From positions 1-33,378 of the forward strand of contig JASBTR010000077.1 in the NCBI GenBank assembly GCA_030148325.1: 33,378 bases of DNA. Direction: 5' to 3'. Origin of the DNA: Gammaproteobacteria bacterium (GTDB lineage Bacteria > Pseudomonadota > Gammaproteobacteria > UBA6429 > Thiohalophilaceae). Below the pieces are notes generated by a model. The model was given only the letters and a program-made list of their open reading frames with translations. It searched no databases and had not been told where the DNA came from. Shown piece by piece: positions 8,452 to 15,898 of this stretch. Positions within the stretch are counted from its first letter, which is position 1; each line of letters begins with the position of its first letter. Both the position numbers and the translations under genes were made by a program.

Positions 8452-8460
8452 GGTAAGGCC

Positions 8461-8970
8461 ATGCTGAGAATACTCAACAAAATCTGGCATACCGGCACCG
8501 TCACCGAACGCCGCCCACGCGATGCGGAAATCGAGCGCTTCGGTAAGCAGGTAAAACGCGCCATCGATCGGCGTTTTCGGGGCAGCCTTGCCATCCGCCA
8601 GGTGGATGCGGGTTCCTGTAACGCCTGCGAACTGGAGATCCATGCCCTCAACAACCCCTACTATGATATTGAGCGCTTCGGCGTGCACTTTGTCGCCTCT
8701 CCACGCCACGCCGATGTCCTGCTGGTGACGGGTCCGGTATCACGGCACATGGAAACGGCGTTACGCCGGACCTGGATGGCCACCCCCTCGCCCAAGTTCG
8801 TGATCGCCGCGGGCAACTGCGCCTGCGACGGTGGCGAGTTTGGCGTCTCCTATGCCAGCTGCGGTGCGGTGGAAAATGTCATCCCGGTTGACGTCAAAAT
8901 TCCAGGCTGCCCGCCAACACCCCGGGATCTGCTGTGGGGGATACTTGCAGCCATAGACGTGAAGGTTTAG
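8461..8970 (+). CDS. hyfI: HyfI-like / NuoB-type small subunit with one [4Fe-4S] cluster
   Basis: A 169-aa NuoB-family protein. The N2-type cluster ligands appear intact: C53 and C56 in GSCNACELE, C120 in GNCACDGG, and C150 in IPGCPPTP. The gene starts 9 nt after the stop of hyfG behind an AGGGTAAGG purine stretch. This proximal cluster would face the remodelled large subunit. No ferredoxin-like polyferredoxin subunit (HyfA/HyfH type) follows, so the electron partner is not encoded here. The strongly conserved cluster argues that the complex remains redox-active despite the missing NiFe ligands. Confidence 0.85.
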   Translation: MLRILNKIWHTGTVTERRPRDAEIERFGKQVKRAIDRRFRGSLAIRQVDAGSCNACELEIHALNNPYYDIERFGVHFVASPRHADVLLVTGPVSRHMETALRRTWMATPSPKFVIAAGNCACDGGEFGVSYASCGAVENVIPVDVKIPGCPPTPRDLLWGILAAIDVKV

Positions 8971-9023
8971 CCGGAAATGCATTGTTGTTTGGGGATTCCA
9001 AAAGGTAACATATATGGTACTAT

Positions 9024-9366
9024 ATGGATTATGTGAGCGAGGTTAGAGAATACCTGGATGCTGAGGGAAAAAGTCCTTATGCCAAATGGTTCGATCGTCT
9101 GAATGTGGCCGCTGCGGCCAAGGTGACGACAGCCGTCCATCGGATGGAGCAGGGCAACATTTTCTGATGTGAAAGGTGTGGGTGCCGGCGTCTATGAGTT
9201 CCGGATTGATTTCGGCCCCGGCTATCGGATCTATTTTGGCAAGGACGGGGATTGGTTGGTGATATTGCTCGCGGGTGGTACCAAGAAGCGCCAGGACGCA
9301 GATATTGCCGCTGCAAAAGGGCATTGGCGCGACTATAAGCGCCGGAAACGGCAAGAGGTGACATGA
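9024..9366 (+). pseudogene. RelE/HigB-like (phage Gp49-type) toxin, frameshifted
   Basis: The ATG at 9024 opens MDYVSEVREYLDAEGKSPYAKWFDRLN and runs to a stop in GGCAACATTTTCTGATG (9161-9163). The expected continuation ([20 protein letters not shown], then [24 protein letters not shown]) is in a second frame and ends at 9364-9366. Removing one base in the ACATTTT run rejoins them into a ~113-aa addiction-module killer protein of the RelE/HigB superfamily. A short start at 9169 could yield only a C-terminal half. The downstream antitoxin is intact and overlaps by 4 nt (9363-9366), the toxin-first order typical of this family. Confidence 0.75.
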
Positions 9367-9689
9367 TGGCTCTGACGAAAGATTTTAAGGACACCATTCA
9401 GGCACGCGCCCAACGGGATCCCGCGTTTCGCAAGGCCCTGTTACAAGAAGGGGTCGAATGTCTGCTCGCCGGTGATGTTGATACCGGCAAGGCTGTGTTG
9501 CGCGACTATATCAACGCGACGATCGGGTTCGAGGAACTCTCCCAGGTCTTCGATAAATCGAGCAAAAGCCTTATGCGCATGTTCGGGCCGAAAGGGAATC
9601 CTCAGGCGAGTAACCTGTTTGCGGTGATCCATTACCTGCAGGAGCAGGAGGGGATACACCTGGAAGTCAAAGCCCGGAAGGTGGCCTAG
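9363..9689 (+). CDS. HigA-like antitoxin / HTH transcriptional regulator
   Basis: A 108-aa protein ([20 protein letters not shown]...) of the addiction-module antidote family that partners RelE/HigB-type killers. The C-terminal half ([42 protein letters not shown]) is a helix-turn-helix of the kind that represses its own operon. Either of the adjacent ATG codons at 9363 or 9366 could initiate. The antitoxin frame is open although the toxin is broken, as expected when selection to keep the antidote outlasts the toxin or when it keeps a regulatory job. Confidence 0.75.
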   Translation: MMALTKDFKDTIQARAQRDPAFRKALLQEGVECLLAGDVDTGKAVLRDYINATIGFEELSQVFDKSSKSLMRMFGPKGNPQASNLFAVIHYLQEQEGIHLEVKARKVA

Positions 9690-9740
9690 GGTGCTGTCTA
9701 GAAGTGTTCAATCGGCACATTTCGAGTATTTTGAAGGATT

Positions 9741-9840
9741 TTCTGAGCATGGTATTTTTCATGGTATTATCAATTTTCAGGAAAATAAGCCGTTGAATAT
9801 AAAAGATAAAAATGGATTATTTACAATCGAGTGGGAGTAG
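9741..9840. repeat. dispersed ~100-bp repeat, copy 1
   Basis: It aligns with 17085-17185 over its whole length with one gap and roughly 70% identity. Shared blocks include TTCTGA, ATGGTATTTTTCATGGTATT (containing a direct repeat ATGGTATT), the CTAAAAATGG / ATAAAAATGG block, and the terminal GTGGGAGTAG. Both copies are AT-rich islands at the edges of GC-rich gene blocks. No transposase is nearby. It could be a small non-autonomous element or a recombination relic. Confidence 0.6.
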
Positions 9841-9956
9841 GGGGTATAGCAACTACGGTGTGTATTTGCTTTACGCACCACCGGCGCTGTGTCGTACTGA
9901 CATATTCGAAGTGTTGAAGCCAGCTTGTCCTTAAGGTAATGGCTTCCTCCTTCAAC
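9841..9956. other. intergenic gap without a recognised feature
   Basis: This lies between the dispersed repeat and the convergent unknown gene on the minus strand. Short GGTG/CACC complementary patches are present, but no hairpin with a U-tract can be supported. Nothing else was recognised. Confidence 0.4.
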
Positions 9957-11318
9957 TCATATTTGAGGTTGTGAAGGAAGTTCAATATCCCTTTGCCGAA
10001 AGCGTTCCATCTGCTGTTGACGTATTTTTTCCATGTCAAGTTGGTAGATATCTCTGGGAAACAGAAATTCAGCCACGCCGGAGTCGAATATGCGTCGTAC
10101 TTCGTATTCGTCATGGGATACGCCGTGCCGGAAGTAGTAATCCAGGTAGGACTGGTTGGTGTGAATGATGAATTCCACCCGGGTATCCCCCAGCCGGGCA
10201 AAAAATTTCAACATGGGGGTATCGCTACTGCTGCCAGTGGATTGTGCCGAATAGCTTCCGCCGGTCAGGGTGTCGGAGATATCTTCCAGAGTCATCAATA
10301 CGCCGGCGCGAGCGGCCGCGTCGGTCAGGTGTTCGACAAAACGATTGACCTCGCTGCGGCCATCCAGCACCGCCATCAGGCCAAGCTCATCGTCCACCGC
10401 GACAACCGGATTTTTTTCGTTTTTGCGTAACAGTTTGATGACCTTGGCCGCGGAATTTTTCTTGCGCACCGAGACATAGATCGGAATCTCTCTGGAGCCG
10501 GATTGAAAAAGCCGGCGTTTAATCAAGGTCAGTCGTTGATTGGGTTTTGGCGCAAGACTGGAGGCAGTTTCCGGGTCAATGACCTGTACCTTCTGGCAGG
10601 CATAGTCTTGTGCCGAGTGTTCGCTGAACAGATAGGCGTGCCGGTGTTCTCCACGTTTCATGCCCAGGGACCAGACATGATCATTCAGGAAGTCGATGAA
10701 GCGGGCGAATCTTGCCTCGATGTCAGCATTTCTTTCCTGTTGATCGATGGCGCCGGCAAGATTCATCAGCACCAGTTTTCGTTTGGCTTCGAAGCGGACC
10801 TTTTTGTGATAGCGATCATCGAATATCAGAAGCAGCAAATCCACCGGATCGTTGGTGGCGCTGATTTCATTGCTGATTTCGATCTCCGCCGCATGGGTTG
10901 CCAGAACCTTGTTGCGCAGATAGTCGATTACTGAATCCGCAGTGGTGGCGAACTCCCGCAGCTTTGTCAAAACCTCGTTTGATTCTCCTTTGATATTGAA
11001 CAGGTTGCCCAGCAATCGATGCGCGCGCGTTCTCTGTGAATCTCGGGCGTCTGCATCCTTGAGCAGGGTTTCGATGTCGGAGAAGCGTCTGACTTGCAGG
11101 AGATTGAATATCTGCGAACGTATGGCGCGATACTTGGAGGTTTGCACCTCGTCGGCACGTAGGGCGTGCACCCATTTCCTGTTCTCCTGCGAAAAGGGGG
11201 AATGCAGTAAAATACTGTCTTCCACCGCAAACGGGCCATTTTGCCGCATAGTGGCAAAGATGGATTGTTCACTCAATACGCTCATGTCACTCATTAATAC
11301 CGGAACGGGGCCCGCCAT
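9957..11318 (-). CDS. uncharacterised 453-aa protein, possible degenerate RelA/SpoT-like domain
   Basis: Not recognised as a named family. The N-terminal ~250 residues look soluble and helical, with no signal peptide or membrane span. The C-terminal part (about 285-415) loosely follows the layout of the (p)ppGpp synthetase fold: RKKNSAAKVIKLLRKN, then DDELGLMAVLDGRSEVNRF, then VEFIIHTNQSYLDYYFRHGV and SHDEYE. The last resembles the V-E-V-Q-I-R-T helix of RelA. The N-G-Y-x-S-x-H motif of active synthetases is not seen; GGSYSAQSTGSSSD stands in its place. The gene lies 58 nt after nrtD on the same strand without a clear terminator, so it may be the last gene of the nitrate operon. The start is uncertain (11318, 11294 or 11285). 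Confidence 0.65.
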   Translation of the reverse strand: MAGPVPVLMSDMSVLSEQSIFATMRQNGPFAVEDSILLHSPFSQENRKWVHALRADEVQTSKYRAIRSQIFNLLQVRRFSDIETLLKDADARDSQRTRAHRLLGNLFNIKGESNEVLTKLREFATTADSVIDYLRNKVLATHAAEIEISNEISATNDPVDLLLLIFDDRYHKKVRFEAKRKLVLMNLAGAIDQQERNADIEARFARFIDFLNDHVWSLGMKRGEHRHAYLFSEHSAQDYACQKVQVIDPETASSLAPKPNQRLTLIKRRLFQSGSREIPIYVSVRKKNSAAKVIKLLRKNEKNPVVAVDDELGLMAVLDGRSEVNRFVEHLTDAAARAGVLMTLEDISDTLTGGSYSAQSTGSSSDTPMLKFFARLGDTRVEFIIHTNQSYLDYYFRHGVSHDEYEVRRIFDSGVAEFLFPRDIYQLDMEKIRQQQMERFRQRDIELPSQPQI

Positions 11319-11376
11319 TCAATACGGCCCCATTTCATAGTGAGGTTTTACAGGCGATTATCTCGATTTACATATC

Positions 11377-12225
11377 TTAACTTACAAGGCGCACCACAGG
11401 TTCGTCCGCTTCATCCTGTTCCGCATTTTTATCCTTGTCGTTTTTCTGAAGATGTCGCTCATGAAGAAAGCGCACCACCTCAGCCCGGTAATGATTGTAG
11501 GTGGGGTTCTCCGCCAGCGCCAGGCGATCCCGTGGCCGCGGCAGGTCGATATCGAGGATTTCGCCCACTTTCGCTTTTGGGCCATTGGTCATCATAACGA
11601 TGCGATCAGAGAGTAGTACGGCCTCGTCCACATCATGGGTAATCATGATGACGGTATTGTTCAGGCGCGCCTGGATTTCCATGAGGCTGTCCTGCATGTG
11701 GGTGCGAGTCAGTGAGTCGAGGGCGCCGAAAGGTTCGTCCATCAGCAAAACCTTGGGCTCCATGGCCAGTGCGCGGGCGATGCCGACGCGTTGTTTCATG
11801 CCGCCGGAGATTTCAGCAGGTTTGCGATCCAGGGCGTGGCTCATGTGCACCAGTTCCAGATTGTGCAGGGTCCATTCATGACGTTCCTGCTTGCTCCTGG
11901 TTTTTTTGAACACCTGATCCACAGCCAGACGCACATTGTCATATACCGACAGCCAGGGCATCAGGGAATGATGCTGGAAAACCACCGCGCGATCCGGTCC
12001 CGGGTCATTCACTTCCTTGCCTTCCAGGACGACGCCGCCTTCCGTGGCCTGCAGCAGGCCGGCGACAATATTGAGCACCGTTGATTTGCCACAGCCGGAG
12101 TGGCCAATGAGAGAGACAAATTCACCCTGCGTAAGTTTAAGGTTGACACCATCGAGTACAGTTAATGGTCCATTGTCCGTGGGAAAGGTGATGCCCACGT
12201 GATCGATTTCGAGATAATTATTCAT
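11377..12225 (-). CDS. nrtD: nitrate ABC transporter ATP-binding protein (NrtD/NasD type)
   Basis: A 282-aa ABC ATPase. Walker A is GHSGCGKST (about residues 41-49), the signature is ISGGMKQRVGIARALA, Walker B is VLLMDEPFGALD, and the switch histidine is in MITHDVDEAV. DLPRPRDRLALAENPTYNHYRAEVVRFLHER is typical of nitrate/cyanate-type ATPases. The length fits NrtD; the substrate-binding-like extension of NrtC is absent. An AGGAAAG site lies 8 nt before the ATG at 12225. It powers nitrate import at the inner face of the membrane with NrtB. The C-terminal tail is unusually charged (KNDKDKNAEQDEADEP). Confidence 0.9.
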   Translation of the reverse strand: MNNYLEIDHVGITFPTDNGPLTVLDGVNLKLTQGEFVSLIGHSGCGKSTVLNIVAGLLQATEGGVVLEGKEVNDPGPDRAVVFQHHSLMPWLSVYDNVRLAVDQVFKKTRSKQERHEWTLHNLELVHMSHALDRKPAEISGGMKQRVGIARALAMEPKVLLMDEPFGALDSLTRTHMQDSLMEIQARLNNTVIMITHDVDEAVLLSDRIVMMTNGPKAKVGEILDIDLPRPRDRLALAENPTYNHYRAEVVRFLHERHLQKNDKDKNAEQDEADEPVVRLVS

Positions 12226-12249
12226 GATTCTTTCCTGCCTGTTGAGTGT

Positions 12250-13260
12250 TTAACGCAGTACTGCATTCTTGTCCCAGCTGACGGCCTTTTGCAGCCATAA
12301 CATGCTGCGGTCCAGCAGAAAGCCAATCGCACCGATGGCGATAACGGCGACCATAATGCGCGCCAGTGAATTGGAGCTGCCGTTCTGGAATTCATCCCAG
12401 ACAAATTTACCCAGGCCGGGATTCTGCGCCAGCATTTCCGCGGCGATCAGCACCATCCAGCCGATACCCAGTGACAGGCGCAGGCCGGTGAACATCATCG
12501 GTATCGAGGAGGGCAGCACGATCTTCATGGTTTTGGTCAGCCAGCCCAGGCGCAGTACGCGACTGACATTGATCAGATCCCTGTCAACGCCTGCCACGCC
12601 CACGGCCGTGTTGATAATGGTTGGCCACAGACAGCACAGGGTGACGGTGATGGCCGAGGTCAGGAAAGATTTGGAGAACATAGGGTCGGCAGAAACATAG
12701 ACGGCTGAAACCACCATGGTCACAAGGGGCAGCCAGGCCAGCGGTGATACTGGTTTGAGCAACTGGATAATGGGGTTGAAGGCCGAATACAGCGTGTTGT
12801 TCATACCTATGATGATGCCCAGCGGGATAGCGATCAGCGAGGCCAGCAGAAAACCGGTGGCGACGGTGCCGAGGCTGGTAAAGATCTGATCGATGAAGGT
12901 CTCCTTGCCGGTGTACTTGCGCTGTTTGAGACGCTCGATCTTTTCTTCGGGCTTGCCGGCGGCGACGGCCTTGTTGATACGTTTCTGCAGCCGCTCATAG
13001 AACGCGGCTTCTTTTACCCGTTCAGCCTGATGTTCTGCCCACAGAGACTTGGTCTGTTCCCAGACTTTTGCGGGTCCGGGAAAGACGCCCAGGGATGTCT
13101 GCACCTGACTGGCGCCGGCAGACCAGAGCATTAGAAACACCAGGATGGCGACAAAGGGTACCAGTAGCCCCTTGATCAGTTTTTGCGGATTGAGTGATGT
13201 CGCCAGTCGGCTGAAACGCTCACTGAAAGGGTTTGCTGTCAATGTAGTAGCCTGATTCAT
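12250..13260 (-). CDS. nrtB: nitrate ABC transporter permease (NrtB type)
   Basis: A 336-aa inner-membrane permease with an N-terminal span, a ~60-residue charged helical insert (ERLQKRINKAVAAGKPEEKIERLKQRK), and then the BPD-transport core. The coupling-helix region NVSRVLRLGWLTKTMKIVLPS and the following GLRLSLGIGWMVLIAAEMLAQ are characteristic of the nitrate/taurine/sulfonate permease group. The ATG at 13260 (MNQATTL) is preferred because GAGGAA lies 6 nt before it; the longer 13302 start would enter the intercistronic hairpin. Partners are NrtA and NrtD in the same operon. Confidence 0.9.
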   Translation of the reverse strand: MNQATTLTANPFSERFSRLATSLNPQKLIKGLLVPFVAILVFLMLWSAGASQVQTSLGVFPGPAKVWEQTKSLWAEHQAERVKEAAFYERLQKRINKAVAAGKPEEKIERLKQRKYTGKETFIDQIFTSLGTVATGFLLASLIAIPLGIIIGMNNTLYSAFNPIIQLLKPVSPLAWLPLVTMVVSAVYVSADPMFSKSFLTSAITVTLCCLWPTIINTAVGVAGVDRDLINVSRVLRLGWLTKTMKIVLPSSIPMMFTGLRLSLGIGWMVLIAAEMLAQNPGLGKFVWDEFQNGSSNSLARIMVAVIAIGAIGFLLDRSMLWLQKAVSWDKNAVLR

Positions 13261-13281
13261 GTTTATTCCTCGTTTGCAGAT

Positions 13282-13312
13282 GTTCACCCGGTTGGAACCC
13301 AACCGGGTGAAC
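13282..13312 (-). promoter_or_regulatory. intercistronic hairpin between nrtA and nrtB
   Basis: A perfect 14-bp stem: GTTCACCCGGTTGG (13282-13295) pairs with CCAACCGGGTGAAC (13299-13312) around a 3-nt loop. No U-tract follows in the direction of transcription, so it is unlikely to be a strong terminator. Such hairpins after a binding-protein gene commonly stabilise the upstream message and lower expression of the permease; that role is inferred. Confidence 0.75.
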
Positions 13313-13318
13313 GATTGC

Positions 13319-14779
13319 TCAGATTTTTTCCTTGCCTTTCAGCCCGATCGGAAATTGCTGCAGATACTTGTTGGGTTTGGTGCCGTCATAAGTGACGCCA
13401 TCAATGAACTGGGTTTGCGGCTCGCGGTAACCGGTTTCCGTGGCAAAGTCAGGAAACTCAGAGGCTTTCATCTTGCCTTCGGCAATCAGTTCTTTAGCGG
13501 CCGTTTCATAGATGTCCGGGCGATACACGCTTTTTGCCACCTTGTCGTACCAGCTATCCGGTTTGTAGTCGGCGATCTGGCCCCAGCGACGCATCTGGGT
13601 GAGATACCAGACGGCGTCCGAGTAATAGGGATAAGTGGCGTTGTAACGGAAGAACACGTTGAAGTCGGGCAGCTTGCGCTTGTCACCCTTTTCGTATTCG
13701 AAGGTCCCGGTCATGGAATTGGCAATGACATCGTAGTCCGCACCCACATAGTTCGACTGGGAAAGAATCTTCACCGCCTCCGGACGATTGGCATCGTTAT
13801 TGTCATCCAGCCATTTGGCCGCACGCAGCAGCGCCTTGACGATGTGCACGGTAGTGTTCGGGTACTTGTCGGTGAAGGCCTTTGACATGCCGAAGACCTT
13901 TTCCGGATTGTCTTTCCAGATTTCGTAGTCAGTAATCACCGGCACGCCGATGCCCTTGAACACGGCTTGCTGGTTCCAGGGCTCACCCACGCAATAACCG
14001 TAAATCGTGCCTGCTTCCAGGGTCGAAGGCATTTGCGGTGGCGGTGTGACCGAGAGCAATACATCGGCTTTCAAGGTGCCGGAGGTATCGCCTTTTGCGG
14101 GTGCGTAGTAGCCGGGATTCAGGCCGCCGGCCGCCAGCCAGTAACGCAGCTCATAGTTATGGGTGGACACAGGGAACACCATGCCCATCTTGAAGGGCTT
14201 GCCTTCGTCCTTGTACTTGTCCACCACCGGCTTGAGGTATTTGGCGCTGATGGGGTGTTGAGGTTTACCGTCAGCGCGTTTGGGAATGTTGGGTTTCATC
14301 TGTTTCCAGACTTCGTTGGAAACGGTGATGCCGTTGCCGTTGAGGTCCATGCTGAAGGGGGTGACAATGTGAGCCCTGGTGCCAAAGCCGATGGTGGCGG
14401 CTAGCGGCTGACCGGCCAGCATGTGGGCGCCGTCGAGACGACCATCGATGACGCCATCGAGCAGCACTTTCCAGTTGGCCTGGGCTTCCAGGGTCACGTA
14501 CAGACCTTCATCTTCGAAAAAGCCCTTTTCATAGGCAATGGCCAGAGGCGCCATGTCGGTCAGCTTGATAAAGCCGAATTTCAGATCTTCCTTTTCCGGC
14601 TCCCCCACGGCGGCCTGCGCAGTGAGTGACAGACTGCCCAGCCCCAGGCCGGTACCGATGATCAGGCCCAGCAGGGTCTTTTTCAGCAGCCCGCGGCGGG
14701 AAGTCGATGGCCGGTTTTGGCCGCTGAGCTCCGCACTCCTGGAAATGCACATGCGTTTTTGACGCGCTTCGTTCTTCAT
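13319..14779 (-). CDS. nrtA: nitrate-binding periplasmic protein (NrtA/NasF type), Tat signal
   Basis: A 486-aa substrate-binding protein. The N-terminus carries a twin-arginine signal: [13 protein letters not shown] followed by a hydrophobic stretch and cleavage after LTAQA (about residue 54). The mature part matches nitrate-binding proteins: [67 protein letters not shown], and [21 protein letters not shown]. It would deliver nitrate (perhaps nitrite) to NrtB. It is first in the operon and is preceded by a ~270-nt leader with antitermination structures. GGAGAG lies 7 nt before the ATG. Confidence 0.92.
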   Translation of the reverse strand: MKNEARQKRMCISRSAELSGQNRPSTSRRGLLKKTLLGLIIGTGLGLGSLSLTAQAAVGEPEKEDLKFGFIKLTDMAPLAIAYEKGFFEDEGLYVTLEAQANWKVLLDGVIDGRLDGAHMLAGQPLAATIGFGTRAHIVTPFSMDLNGNGITVSNEVWKQMKPNIPKRADGKPQHPISAKYLKPVVDKYKDEGKPFKMGMVFPVSTHNYELRYWLAAGGLNPGYYAPAKGDTSGTLKADVLLSVTPPPQMPSTLEAGTIYGYCVGEPWNQQAVFKGIGVPVITDYEIWKDNPEKVFGMSKAFTDKYPNTTVHIVKALLRAAKWLDDNNDANRPEAVKILSQSNYVGADYDVIANSMTGTFEYEKGDKRKLPDFNVFFRYNATYPYYSDAVWYLTQMRRWGQIADYKPDSWYDKVAKSVYRPDIYETAAKELIAEGKMKASEFPDFATETGYREPQTQFIDGVTYDGTKPNKYLQQFPIGLKGKEKI

Positions 14780-14818
14780 TTTTTACTCTCCAGTTTTTTT
14801 ACTTAAAACCTTTTGCCC

Positions 14819-14870
14819 AAAAAAAAGCGTCCGTGACCACAAAGTCTGTTGACGTTGTGATCACGGACGC
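14819..14870 (-). terminator. leader terminator upstream of nrtA
   Basis: In the minus-strand RNA, GCGUCCGUGAUCACAA (14870-14855) pairs with UUGUGGUCACGGACGC (14842-14827). That gives 16 bp with one U-G wobble, followed directly by eight U (14826-14819). It lies 39 nt before the nrtA start codon, so unregulated transcripts would end before the gene. Its 5' arm overlaps the last hexaloop hairpin, the arrangement expected for an antitermination switch. Confidence 0.9.
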
Positions 14871-15003
14871 CGTTGTCCGGTACAGGCCGCCGATGGCCTG
14901 TTATCAATTTGTTGTTATGTCTGACGTCATCGGAACCGACAGTTCAGCGGCATAATTTGCCGTTGTTTACCTCCCTTTCCATAGGCATGGCGCCGTTGCC
15001 ATG
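14864..15003 (-). promoter_or_regulatory. ANTAR-type antitermination leader with three hexaloop hairpins
   Basis: Three stem-loops in the nrtA leader RNA have six-base loops with A at position 1 and G at position 4, the ANTAR target rule. They are CAUGGC-AACGGC-GCCAUG (15003-14986), ACAGGCC-AUCGGC-GGCCUGU (14901-14882), and CGGAC-AACGGC-GUCCG (14879-14864). The second and third are adjacent, 2 nt apart, forming the classical two-hairpin target. The third uses bases of the terminator 5' arm, so binding by the ANTAR protein would block the terminator. The nasT-like gene at 16002 is the obvious cognate regulator (inference). Confidence 0.85.
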
Positions 15004-15060
15004 GCACAGTCATGAAAAGGAGACTGGGCACTGCGTACGATGCACGTCTGTTCGCTTTTT

Positions 15061-15076
15061 AGCAATCTGTGTGCCA
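15061..15076 (-). promoter_or_regulatory. sigma54 promoter of nrtABD
   Basis: The minus strand reads TGGCACACAGATTGCT, matching the -24/-12 consensus TGGCACG-N4-TTGCW at all but one fixed position with exact GG-N10-GC spacing. Transcription would begin near 15050, giving a leader of about 270 nt that contains all three hexaloop hairpins and the terminator. Confidence 0.85.
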
Positions 15077-15142
15077 GAAAATATAACTTTTTGAAATACA
15101 ATAGATTATTTCTGATTAAGCGTTGTTGTCTCCCATCCTAAT

Positions 15143-15188
15143 GTGATGCCAGGGTGCTTGATGGCTGCTGTTTGCACCACGATAGCGC
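15143..15188 (-). promoter_or_regulatory. NtrC-like enhancer sites upstream of nrtA
   Basis: GCACCACGATAGCGC (15174-15188) fits the 15-bp NtrC site pattern (as in GCACCAACATGGTGC) with mismatches mainly in the right half. A second, weaker half-site ending GGTGC sits at 15143-15157. Their centres are 31 bp apart and roughly 100 and 130 bp upstream of the predicted start, similar to the paired NtrC sites of glnA. This suggests nitrogen-status control; the second site is weak. Confidence 0.5.
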
Positions 15189-15242
15189 ATAACCATGCAA
15201 GCAGCGCCAGGTGTTGGATAAAAGTTTCGGGGGCGTCTGGCG

Positions 15243-15668
15243 TTATGCCGAGCCTGTCCTGGGTTCCTGTACGGGTTGTTTGTCCGTCAGGCAGAAAAAC
15301 GCCTCTTTCCAGGCATCGAGGGCTGTCCCGGACAGCGTCCCCCCAAGCTCATCCTGCAGTGCGGTAAGCAGGGCGTCTCCCAGCATGGGGTACTGTGCGG
15401 GGTCGAGCCGGGTGAACACACCGATGGCCGTCAGGCAGGCTTCTATCTCGATCTTGTCATCCAGGTTATCGATGGATCGGGCAAACCCGGCCATGGCCGT
15501 GGCCAGAACCCTGGGCTTGTGCTCGGCACTTTTGACGAACGTGGCCCATGTCTGCGGATATTTCACCAGCAGGACCTTGTGCAAACACAAGGCAATGTCT
15601 TCTCCGTATTCCTGTAACACAGGATAAGTGGCTTTGATGGTGTGGATGGTGGACTGGGGCAGGGACAT
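15243..15668 (-). CDS. globin-fold protein lacking the proximal haem histidine
   Basis: A 141-aa single-domain protein that aligns along its length with bacterial haemoglobins and the flavohaemoglobin globin domain: TIHTIKATYPVLQEYGEDIA, ARSIDNLD, LDPAQYPMLGDALLTALQDEL, and ALDAWKEAFFCL. The proximal histidine of the F helix (K-H in the homologues) is glycine here (AIGVFTRLDPAQYP). The B10 tyrosine position is histidine (LHKVLL) and the distal glutamine is not kept. Haem binding is therefore doubtful; a non-haem globin sensor, as in RsbR-type proteins, is one possibility. The ATG at 15668 has GAGGA 8 nt upstream. It belongs to the nasT transcription unit. Confidence 0.75.
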   Translation of the reverse strand: MSLPQSTIHTIKATYPVLQEYGEDIALCLHKVLLVKYPQTWATFVKSAEHKPRVLATAMAGFARSIDNLDDKIEIEACLTAIGVFTRLDPAQYPMLGDALLTALQDELGGTLSGTALDAWKEAFFCLTDKQPVQEPRTGSA

Positions 15669-15727
15669 AATGAGTTCCTCACAATCGAAGGTTGGGGGAG
15701 AGACATGAGGGTTGGCGTACCTGATCG

Positions 15728-15847
15728 TCATGTCCGCTCTCTGTCAGCTTTCCAGGAGATGCGAATCACCATCCCGCCCATGACTTCATCCACCATGAGA
15801 CCACCATGCAGCCAGGATTTGTTGGGGCTGTTGTCAATACGTGTCAT
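15728..15847 (-). CDS. 39-aa hypothetical protein between nasT and the globin gene
   Basis: A short frame, MTRIDNSPNKSWLHGGLMVD followed by EVMGGMVIRISWKADRERT, in line with its neighbours on the minus strand. AGGAGAG lies about 12 nt before the ATG. No family is recognised and no membrane span is evident. It could be a real microprotein or a spacer ORF. The position of the start just after an attenuator-like structure favours a translated gene, but the evidence is thin. An upstream in-frame ATG at 15988 would run through that structure and is considered unlikely. Confidence 0.4.
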   Translation of the reverse strand: MTRIDNSPNKSWLHGGLMVDEVMGGMVIRISWKADRERT

Positions 15848-15898
15848 GTTCAAGTCGTCTCTCCTGTTATCGTTATTGATTACTCTTGTCGTGAGCAT

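Noticed and set aside
7939..8709. 256-codon minus-strand frame across hyfG and hyfI
   Set aside because: It spans two well-supported genes on the opposite strand and has no recognisable motif.
9001..9030. ATATGGTACTATATGG-type partial palindrome before the RelE-like toxin as an operator
   Set aside because: The symmetry is imperfect and short, too weak to list as a feature.
14948..14962. CGGCA-AATTA-TGCCG stem-loop in the nrtA leader as a further ANTAR target
   Set aside because: Its loop has five bases (seven if the last pair opens), not six, so it does not fit the ANTAR rule.
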